Of a stretch of DNA of 64,000 bases, positions 58,296-64,000 are shown in pieces. The position numbers were made by a program, and so were the translations under genes. The notes beneath the pieces were generated by a model, which ran no database searches, was not told where the DNA came from, and was given only the letters and a program-made list of their open reading frames with translations. The stretch's first letter is position 1. Every line of letters begins with the position of its first letter. The DNA comes from Magnetospirillum sp. ME-1 (lineage in GTDB: Bacteria; Pseudomonadota; Alphaproteobacteria; Rhodospirillales; Magnetospirillaceae), in NCBI RefSeq assembly GCF_002105535.1, contig NZ_CP015848.1, positions 1,736,907 through 1,800,906 on the forward strand. The letters run 5' to 3'.

Positions 58296-58317
58296 CGGGC
58301 AACGCCGCTGTTGCCCG
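58296..58317 (+). terminator. Hairpin after the rhodanese gene
   Basis: CGGGCAAC (58296-58303), loop GCCGCT, GTTGCCCG (58310-58317) is a perfect 8-bp stem 16 bases past the stop codon. A T-run is lacking. Confidence 0.5.
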
Positions 58318-58346
58318 TTGACACCCGGACGGATTGGATCGATATC
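58318..58346 (+). promoter_or_regulatory. Sigma-70 promoter for the L,D-transpeptidase gene
   Basis: TTGACA (58318-58323) and GATATC (58341-58346) are 17 bases apart. The leader holds a further hairpin, GGGAGGG (58356-58362) with CCCTCCC (58370-58376). Confidence 0.6.
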
Positions 58347-58418
58347 GAGTCATGTGGGAGGGCTTTCGACCCTCCCCCAACGATGTAGTTCGCCCGCAAT
58401 CCGGGCTAGAGGTCATAA

Positions 58419-60017
58419 GTGCTGTCGTCGCGCCCGCTGCTTTTCTCCTTGACCATGGGTCTGGCCGTCCTCGGCTGGGAGCCGGGCGCGCAAGCCCAAT
58501 CCTCGGCCGAAACCCTGCGCCGCATCGAAGCGGCCATCGCCTCGGCCCCGCTGGCCGAGCCCGCCGCCGAGGCCAAGGCGCTGCGCGACTTCTATCGCGC
58601 ACGGCAGGGCCAGCCCGCCTGGAATGCCGCCACCGCCCAGGCCCTGCTGGCCGAGGCGCGCGCCCTGGCCGCCGCCCAGGGCCTCGATCCCGCCACCTAT
58701 GCCGTGCCCAATCCGCCGGGCGATCAGGACGGCGACGTGCTGGTCAGCGCCACGCTGCTGCGCTTCGGCCGCGACCTGGCCATCGGTGGAGTTCTGCCCG
58801 CCCGCAACGTGGGCGGCTTCGGCGCCGAGACGCGGGGCGAGTTCGACGGCGCCCGCTTCCTCAAGGCGCTGGCTGACGGCAAGCCCCTGGCCGAACAGGC
58901 CGAAGCCATCTCGCCCCATTATGTCGGCTATATCCGCCTGCGCGACGGGCTGGAGAAGGCCCGCGCCATGGCCGCCGCCGGTGGCTGGCCCACCCTGCCG
59001 CCGGGCGACAAGCTGGTCCCCGGCGAGACCGACGACCGCATCCCGGTGCTGCGCCGCCGCCTGATCGCCTCGGGCGATCTGGGCGAAGGCTTCGCCGAGG
59101 GCAAGACCTATGACGGCCCGCTGGTCGAGGCGGTCAAGCGTTTCCAGACCCGCCATGGCCTCGACCCCGACGGCACCGTCGGCGGCAAGACCCTGGCCCA
59201 TCTCAACGTGCCCGCCGACGCCCGCGCCCGGCAGATCGCCGCCAATCTGGAACGCTGGCGCTGGATGCCCCGCTCGTTCGGGCGCCACCACATCGCCGTC
59301 AACATCGCGGCCCAGCAGATGGAAGTGGTGGATGACGGCAACATCGTCATGTCCATGCGGGTGGTGGTCGGCGACGTCAAGCACCCCACCCCCAGCATGA
59401 ACACCACCGTCAGTTCGGTGGTGCTCAACCCCGCCTGGCGGGTGCCCAGCTCCATCGCCAACAAGGAAATCCTGCCCAAGCTGCGCAAGGATCCCAATTA
59501 CCTGGCCACCAGCAATCTCCAGATCGTCGACCTTCCCGAGGACAGCACCGGCACGGCCGGCGACGGCATCGACTGGAACGCCATCGGCAAGAAGTTTCCC
59601 TATCGCCTGCGCCAGCCGCCCGGCCCCGACAACGCGCTGGGCCAGTTGAAGTTCAACCTGACCGATTCCGACGACATCTACATGCACGACACCAACAACC
59701 GGAAGGTCTTCGGCCGCTCGTACCGGGCCCTGTCCCATGGCTGCGTGCGTCTGGAACGCCCGGTGGACCTGGGCGAGTTGCTGCTGGGCTCGCGCTGGCA
59801 GGGCAAGCTGTCGGAAAATCTCGCCGCCAACAAATCCACCCGCACCCTGATGCTGGAACGGACCACGCCGGTCTACATGATGTATTGGACCGCCTGGGCC
59901 GACGAAAGCGGCAACCTGCACTTCCGCGACGACATCTACGGCCACGACCGCCGCCTGATGACCGCGCTGGACCGCGCCCATGCCCCGGCGCCGCGTCGCA
60001 CCGCCGGCGCGTCCTGA
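58419..60017 (+). CDS. L,D-transpeptidase (YcbB/LdtD type)
   Basis: It forms 3-3 peptidoglycan cross-links in the periplasm. The 532-residue protein has a signal peptide (about 1-26, ending GAQAQ), an N-terminal scaffold domain, a peptidoglycan-binding domain (about 205-265, VEAVKRFQTRHGLDPDGTVG) and a YkuD catalytic domain (about 290-470). The active site SHGCVRLERP carries the nucleophile Cys. It starts with GTG 58419, preceded by AGAGG. Confidence 0.9.
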   Translation: MLSSRPLLFSLTMGLAVLGWEPGAQAQSSAETLRRIEAAIASAPLAEPAAEAKALRDFYRARQGQPAWNAATAQALLAEARALAAAQGLDPATYAVPNPPGDQDGDVLVSATLLRFGRDLAIGGVLPARNVGGFGAETRGEFDGARFLKALADGKPLAEQAEAISPHYVGYIRLRDGLEKARAMAAAGGWPTLPPGDKLVPGETDDRIPVLRRRLIASGDLGEGFAEGKTYDGPLVEAVKRFQTRHGLDPDGTVGGKTLAHLNVPADARARQIAANLERWRWMPRSFGRHHIAVNIAAQQMEVVDDGNIVMSMRVVVGDVKHPTPSMNTTVSSVVLNPAWRVPSSIANKEILPKLRKDPNYLATSNLQIVDLPEDSTGTAGDGIDWNAIGKKFPYRLRQPPGPDNALGQLKFNLTDSDDIYMHDTNNRKVFGRSYRALSHGCVRLERPVDLGELLLGSRWQGKLSENLAANKSTRTLMLERTTPVYMMYWTAWADESGNLHFRDDIYGHDRRLMTALDRAHAPAPRRTAGAS

Positions 60018-60044
60018 CCGTCTCCATACGAATCAGAGCCTACC

Positions 60045-60108
60045 CGGGTGGGGACGAAGGGGTAGTTGACTCCTGCCCGCCCGGAAATGGTAATAAGGTC
60101 CCCACCCG
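60045..60108. promoter_or_regulatory. Promoter bracketed by an 11-bp inverted repeat
   Basis: CGGGTGGGGAC (60045-60055) and GTCCCCACCCG (60098-60108) are perfect inverted copies 42 bases apart. Between them lie TTGACT (60066-60071) and TAATAA (60091-60096), a promoter-like pair with a 19-base gap. It could be an operator pair or a large stem in the transcript. Confidence 0.5.
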
Positions 60109-60145
60109 AGGGGGAGAGCCTCGGGAAAAAGAGGACGGAGGGGGA

Positions 60146-60694
60146 ATGTTCGATAAGGCGAAGAGCCGACGTGGCTTCCTTGGGCTCGGTCTGAGCGCGG
60201 CGGCCACCCTGGTGGTCAGCAACCCGGTCGAGGCCGCCGTCCGCCGCATGCCCGAACGCCACATCCACCTCTACAACACCCATACCGGCGAAAGCCTGAA
60301 ATCGGTGTACTGGGCCGAAGGCCACTACCAGACCAAGTCCATCGCCCAGATCAGCCGCTTCCTGCGCGATCACCGCAACAACCAGGTCCACCCCATCGAT
60401 CCCAAGCTGCTGGACATGATGAATTCGGTCCAGCGCAAGGTGGGGGCCAAGGGTCCGATCCACATCATCTGCGGCTATCGCTCGCCCGCCACCAACGCCA
60501 TCATGGCCTCGCTCAGCGACGGCGTCGCCACCCAGTCCCTGCACACCCAGGGCAAGGCCGTGGATATCCGCCTGCCCGGCCACGCCACCAAGCATGTGGG
60601 CCGCGCCGCCCTGTCGCTGAAGGCCGGCGGTGTCGGCATCTATCCCGCCTCGGATTTCGTCCACATCGATACCGGCCGCGTGCGGACCTGGTAG
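60146..60694 (+). CDS. Tat-exported M15/DUF882 peptidoglycan peptidase
   Basis: The 182-residue protein has a twin-arginine signal (SRRGFLGLGLSAAATL, about 7-22) and a DUF882/YcbK-like peptidase domain. Zinc ligands are visible in SLHTQGKAVDIRL (His and Asp) and FVHIDTG (His). It should cleave peptidoglycan peptides. It follows the L,D-transpeptidase gene, the same pair order as ycbB-ycbK in E. coli. ATG 60146 follows GGAGGGGG. A Tn7-like end starts 20 bases after its stop. Confidence 0.9.
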   Translation: MFDKAKSRRGFLGLGLSAAATLVVSNPVEAAVRRMPERHIHLYNTHTGESLKSVYWAEGHYQTKSIAQISRFLRDHRNNQVHPIDPKLLDMMNSVQRKVGAKGPIHIICGYRSPATNAIMASLSDGVATQSLHTQGKAVDIRLPGHATKHVGRAALSLKAGGVGIYPASDFVHIDTGRVRTW

Positions 60695-60714
60695 GGTTCG
60701 CCCCTACTTCCCCT

Positions 60715-60912
60715 TGTAGGCTGCACCATAAGCTGAAACCATTGTAGCCATAAGGTGTTACTAGCGCCTTCCCGCCCCCTATTTCCCCCTCCCATCCCAG
60801 TTCCAGTAACACCTTATGCTTCAAAATGGCCGCTTTGGGGCCCGGAATCCGGTGCAGAATCCGCTTTTTGAACCATAAGCTGTTACTAGCCGACACGCCC
60901 TAAGGCTGTTAT
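60715..60912 (+). repeat. Tn7-like transposon end with TnsB-site-like repeats
   Basis: TGTAGGCTGCACCATAAG at 60715 resembles a Tn7-family terminus (TGT then an ATAA-containing box). Boxes of consensus CCATAAGSTGTTACTAG recur at 60726-60739, 60748-60764 and 60873-60889, inverted at 60804-60818, with a weaker one at 60899-60912. They sit directly upstream of tnsA, where Tn7's right end lies. The other end and target duplication are outside the window or lost. Confidence 0.75.
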
Positions 60913-60946
60913 CGTCGACCGCAGTGAAACCTGTTGTCGAAACACC

Positions 60947-61630
60947 ATGCTGCGAAAGCCGTTTGTTCCTGGGCGCCCTGTCCGCAATGTGGTGACACGT
61001 TGCAGTGTGCGGGTAACTGGTCGCTTTGCGAGCCGGAAAATGGGGTGGATGATCCCCTGGGAAAGCCAGATCGAGCGGGATTTCATCCTGCTGGCTGAGG
61101 TCGATCCTACCGTCATCGCCATCCATGCTCAGCCTTTCCAGGTCGAATACGGCTTCGCTGGCGGGCTCCATCACTACACGCCAGACTTTCTGCTGGAGAC
61201 CATCGATGGCACCGAGGTACACGAGGTGAAACCCGATGAGGACCTAGCCGATGAGGAGTTGCAGAAGCGGCTTCGCAAAGTCGGAGCGGTCATTGAGCAG
61301 ATGGGACACAATTTCCTCATCGACGCCGAGAGCTTCATCCGGACTGAGCCCCGTCTGTCCAATGCCGCAGTGATCAACCGAGCAGCCAAGTTCGAATTGC
61401 CAGCACCAGCGCTGCCGAACATTCGGGAGATTCTGGAAAGCGTCCATACCATCAGCATTGGCGACTTAGCCGCCGGCCGAGTCGGCCGGCCGATCCCGGA
61501 GGCGACGGTCTTCGGCTTGGTCGGCCAGGGAAAGCTGCTCGCCGATCTCAACGAGCCGTTGGGCCCATCCACCATGGTCTACGTCTCAAACAATCCACCC
61601 GGCATCGTTACCGTAAAGGCACGCCAATGA
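60947..61630 (+). CDS. tnsA: Tn7-like TnsA endonuclease
   Basis: TnsA cuts the 5' ends of the transposon during cut-and-paste transposition with TnsB. The 227-residue protein has a restriction-endonuclease-like active site: Glu in MIPWESQIERDF, Asp in HHYTPDFLLE and the Lys in VHEVKPDEDL. The C-terminal half is the TnsB/TnsC-interacting region. Its stop overlaps the tnsB start by four bases. Base composition is less GC-rich and codon use less biased than in the flanking chromosome, as expected for acquired DNA. Confidence 0.9.
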   Translation: MLRKPFVPGRPVRNVVTRCSVRVTGRFASRKMGWMIPWESQIERDFILLAEVDPTVIAIHAQPFQVEYGFAGGLHHYTPDFLLETIDGTEVHEVKPDEDLADEELQKRLRKVGAVIEQMGHNFLIDAESFIRTEPRLSNAAVINRAAKFELPAPALPNIREILESVHTISIGDLAAGRVGRPIPEATVFGLVGQGKLLADLNEPLGPSTMVYVSNNPPGIVTVKARQ

Positions 61631-63678
61631 CCGCCATACGCCTGGCTCGTGGCGACACCCTGTTTCTGCAGGACCATCAGTACCGTGTGCTGGAGCGGCT
61701 GGCTGACGGTGCCATTCTGCTCGAGGCCATCGCCACCGGCGAGAAGCGGACGACGACTGACAACCAGTTGGCCGAAGCCCTGGTTGAGGGCGAGCTCCGT
61801 ATCATTCCGACCGTTCCCAGCAAGGCATCACTGGAAGCCCTCCAGGAGGATTTCCATTCGCATCCCGATGATCTGAAGGAAGCGGCGCGGCGCCGGCGCC
61901 GCTATCTCGATGGCCTATTGAAGATGGGCATCGTCAAACTCAGCCACGGCCCCACTGAGGAGGCCATTCGGCGGCTGGCCGAGCAGTTCAACGATCCTAA
62001 CCCACCAAGCTACCTGACCATTTGCCGCTGGAGGCGTCGTGCCGGTGAGAAGGCGGACCTCCGCCTACTCGTCGATAGAACCAAGGCCAAAGGGAACCGG
62101 TCGGACCGTCTTGGCAGCGACGTCCGAGCCATCATTGATGAATTACTTGCCGAACAGTATATGACGCCAGAGCGCCGGACGGTTGGCGAGATCCACTACC
62201 ACCTGCGGGGAAGAATCAATCGCGAGAATCGGCTGCGCTCAGATACGGACCAGATGGCCTGCCCCTCGGTCAGGACCCTTTACAATCTGGTCAAAGACCT
62301 CGACCTGCGCGATGTCACTGAAGCCCGGCAAGGAAAGCGGGCGGCCAAGCTCGCCTTCGACGCCGTGCAGCCGCAGGCCAATGCGACGCACCCGTTGGCC
62401 GTGGTCGAAATGGACCACACCCACGTCGACCTCTTCTGCGTTGACGACGACACCTATCTGCCGCTGGGACGCCCCTACTTCACCGTCTGCGTTGATAAGT
62501 TCTCGCGCATGGTGACCGGCTTCTACCTCGGTTTTGAGCCGCCCTCGGTGCATTCGGTGATGCAGGCATTGCGCAACGCGATGCGGCCTAAGAGCTGGCT
62601 GAACGAGAAGTTCCCCGAGATCGAGAACGAGTGGCCGTGCCACGGCGTGCCGGACATGCTGTCGCTCGACCGCGGTATGGAATTCCTCGGCACCGACCTC
62701 GAGGATTTTTGTGCCTGCATGCACATCGATATCCGTCATTCTCCGGCCAAGCAGCCCTGGTACAAGGGCTCGGTCGAGCGGTTCTTCAAGACGCTCAACA
62801 AGACCTTCCTGCAACAGCAGCCAGGCACCACCTTCTCTAACATCCTCGAGCGAGACGACTACGACCCGGTCAAGAACGCGATCATCCCGTTCAGCACCCT
62901 GCAGGCGATCGTCCACAAGTGGGTCGTTGACGTTTTCAGCCGCAACAAGCACCGCGGGATCAACGACATCCCGGTGAACGCCTGGCTGCGCGGCTGTCAG
63001 GCATCACCGGTCCGCCAGGTCAGCCACATCTCGGAGCTCGACGCTCTGCTGGGGCGGGTGGATACCCGCAAGCTCCGGCGCACAGGAATCGAATTCGAGC
63101 ACCTTCACTACGTCAGCGACGAGATCGTCGGCTGGCTGCAGGACCCGGCCTTCCACGAGGCAGCGCCGGACAAGATGGTCAAGATTAAATACGATCCATC
63201 CGACCTGGCGACCATCCGGGTGCGCGACCCACGGATCAACCGGTACGTTGTCATGCCAGTGGCTAAGGCAGAGACCAACTACGCCACGCATCTCACCATG
63301 TGGCAGCACAAGACGATCAGCACCTACGTCCGCAAGGTGCTCAATTCTGAGATCGATCTCGATGCCCTGGCACGGGCCCGGGAGGACATCTCAGCGATGG
63401 TGGCCGAGGCCAGCCTCCATCTCATGGATCACCTTGAACTTGGCCTCGTTGAGATCCCTGTAATAGGCCAACGATCTGTGCCAGAGGACCCCAATGAAGA
63501 GGGCCGCCATGGCCAACACCAATTGCAGCGGCTTTGCCTTGTCCGAGAGTTTATCCGGAACCAACGCGAAGGCCGTGGCCGCCGCGGAGAGCACCAGCAT
63601 GTACATATTGCTGGCCTGCATCCTGCGGGCGCTGACCCGATCCGCCATCTCGACATAGAGCTTGTACTGGTCGAGTAG
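61627..63678 (+). CDS. tnsB: Tn7-like TnsB transposase, 3'-truncated
   Basis: TnsB binds the transposon ends and joins the 3' ends to target DNA. The catalytic triad is intact: Asp262 in VEMDHTHVDLF, Asp347 in LSLDRGMEF and Glu383 in KGSVERFF, 35 residues apart for the last pair. An N-terminal helix-turn-helix region and a C-terminal beta-barrel region (about 520-560) are present. After about residue 595 the frame runs antisense through the 2-TM gene (63391-63759), giving unrelated sequence, so the true C-terminus, which contacts TnsC, is lost. No tnsC or tnsD follows. Confidence 0.85.
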   Translation: MTAIRLARGDTLFLQDHQYRVLERLADGAILLEAIATGEKRTTTDNQLAEALVEGELRIIPTVPSKASLEALQEDFHSHPDDLKEAARRRRRYLDGLLKMGIVKLSHGPTEEAIRRLAEQFNDPNPPSYLTICRWRRRAGEKADLRLLVDRTKAKGNRSDRLGSDVRAIIDELLAEQYMTPERRTVGEIHYHLRGRINRENRLRSDTDQMACPSVRTLYNLVKDLDLRDVTEARQGKRAAKLAFDAVQPQANATHPLAVVEMDHTHVDLFCVDDDTYLPLGRPYFTVCVDKFSRMVTGFYLGFEPPSVHSVMQALRNAMRPKSWLNEKFPEIENEWPCHGVPDMLSLDRGMEFLGTDLEDFCACMHIDIRHSPAKQPWYKGSVERFFKTLNKTFLQQQPGTTFSNILERDDYDPVKNAIIPFSTLQAIVHKWVVDVFSRNKHRGINDIPVNAWLRGCQASPVRQVSHISELDALLGRVDTRKLRRTGIEFEHLHYVSDEIVGWLQDPAFHEAAPDKMVKIKYDPSDLATIRVRDPRINRYVVMPVAKAETNYATHLTMWQHKTISTYVRKVLNSEIDLDALARAREDISAMVAEASLHLMDHLELGLVEIPVIGQRSVPEDPNEEGRHGQHQLQRLCLVREFIRNQREGRGRRGEHQHVHIAGLHPAGADPIRHLDIELVLVE

Positions 63679-63759
63679 GTGAACCTCGAATTTGTCCTCG
63701 GGATACCCTTCACGCTTGGCTTGCAGCGCAGATATCGGCTTGTCGGCGATCTCGGACAT
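63391..63759 (-). CDS. Two-TM protein (RipA/SLATT-like), probably 3'-truncated
   Basis: The 122-residue protein has an amphipathic N-terminus with VHLLDQYKLYVEMADRVSARR (about 27-47), two TM helices (about 50-68 and 78-97) and a cytoplasmic tail AYYRDLNEAKFKVIHEMEAG. This matches the RipA/SLATT-like 2-TM proteins found with TIR, nucleotide-sensing and other defence proteins. The tail stops at the tnsB junction, and homologs I recall continue further, so it is probably truncated. Its ATG shares one base with the upstream TIR stop codon. Confidence 0.65.
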   Translation of the reverse strand: MSEIADKPISALQAKREGYPEDKFEVHLLDQYKLYVEMADRVSARRMQASNMYMLVLSAAATAFALVPDKLSDKAKPLQLVLAMAALFIGVLWHRSLAYYRDLNEAKFKVIHEMEAGLGHHR

Positions 63760-64000
63760 CAGATCGAATGCCTACGCACGGCATCGACTATGCTGGCGGT
63801 ATTCCATCCAACGATTTCGCGGGCGGCCTGAGTAACAGCCTGTGGCATCATCTGGGATCCCCAGGGTCGAATGCCCACGATCGGCTTGTTATAGGATCTG
63901 GCTATGTCGATCTCCTTCTGGATCCAATCCCGGTAGGAGACATACATGCCGCCGATAATCAGCACGCAGTTGACCGGGCGAATCTGGCGATCGAGTTCAC
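63759..64000 (-). CDS. TIR-like domain protein (DUF1863/ThsB-like), 5' part outside window
   Basis: Only the C-terminal 80 residues are visible. They read ELDRQIRPVNCVLIIGG, SYRDWIQKEIDIARSYNKPIV and GIRPWGSQMMPQAV, matching the second half of the MTH538 TIR-like fold (the D/E-helix region WIQKEID and the KPIVGIRPWG strand). Such proteins (as ThsB in Thoeris) make NAD-derived signals or bind nucleotides in phage defence. It overlaps the 2-TM gene by one base and lies upstream of it, so the two form an operon. Confidence 0.75.
   Translation of the reverse strand, partial: ELDRQIRPVNCVLIIGGMYVSYRDWIQKEIDIARSYNKPIVGIRPWGSQMMPQAVTQAAREIVGWNTASIVDAVRRHSI

Noticed and set aside
63420-63678. C-terminal 85 residues of the tnsB frame as real protein
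   Set aside because: They are antisense to the 2-TM gene and unlike TnsB; only translation past a breakpoint.

Overview
The window is GC-rich chromosomal DNA of an alphaproteobacterium. Gene order and content (rpoZ-spoT-pdxJ-acpS-lepB-rnc-era, fused cysNC, PopZ-like protein, several bacteriohemerythrins, a ba3-type oxidase) fit a Rhodospirillales bacterium close to Magnetospirillum. That assignment is an inference. No magnetosome genes are present. Coding density is high and no gene-free stretch exceeds 300 bases.

Left third (1-21.6 kb): a housekeeping block on the minus strand (rpoZ, spoT/rsh, pdxJ, acpS, lepB, rnc, era), with a small NTF2-like gene and a bacteriohemerythrin gene inserted on the plus strand between pdxJ and acpS. 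It is followed by a NYN nuclease-like gene, a family 5 uracil-DNA glycosylase, a second bacteriohemerythrin, a PAS-GGDEF diguanylate cyclase, valS, a PopZ-like polar organizer, a TolC-type outer membrane protein, a pcm-like methyltransferase, tRNA-Cys and tRNA-Asn, scpB, a stand-alone receptor-tip protein and a Sel1-repeat/serine protease.

Middle (21.7-36.7 kb): a third bacteriohemerythrin, then a five-gene minus-strand operon with a clear promoter at 31758-31786. It encodes a FecR-domain periplasmic protein, a CHASE2 adenylate cyclase, a secreted TPR-CHAT caspase-like protein, a metallo-beta-lactamase protein with two cyclic-nucleotide-binding-like domains, and a lipoprotein. The parts suggest envelope sensing coupled to a cyclic nucleotide and two effectors. 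Next come a penicillin-binding carboxypeptidase, an ABC transporter with a degraded ATPase domain, and a GH1 glycosidase.

Respiratory region (36.8-46.8 kb): genes for a ba3-type heme-copper oxidase with its heme A and copper assembly factors (ctaA, ctaB, SCO, a TlpA-like thioredoxin). Attached is an unusual second unit: a divergent heme-copper subunit I, a CuA subunit II, a small membrane protein, and a fusion of cytochrome b, two [4Fe-4S] clusters and an MvhD-like domain.

Right third (46.9-64 kb): a membrane-fused spermidine-synthase-like protein, a small heat-shock protein with a sigma-32-like promoter, a solute-binding protein/histidine kinase pair, the assimilatory sulfate reduction operon (cysI-cysH-cysD-cysNC), a rhodanese, an L,D-transpeptidase and a Tat-exported M15/DUF882 peptidase. 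Twenty bases after the last of these lies what looks like the end of a Tn7-like transposon (repeated TnsB-site-like boxes), followed by tnsA and a 3'-truncated tnsB. The tnsB tail abuts the tail of an opposed two-gene module, a TIR-like protein (running off the window) and a 2-TM protein, which resembles a membrane-effector defence system.

The most interesting leads are the FecR/CHASE2/CHAT/MBL-CNB operon, the cytochrome b-MvhD/divergent oxidase unit, the TIR-2TM module at the broken Tn7-like element, and a dispersed multi-hairpin repeat whose two copies show compensatory stem changes.
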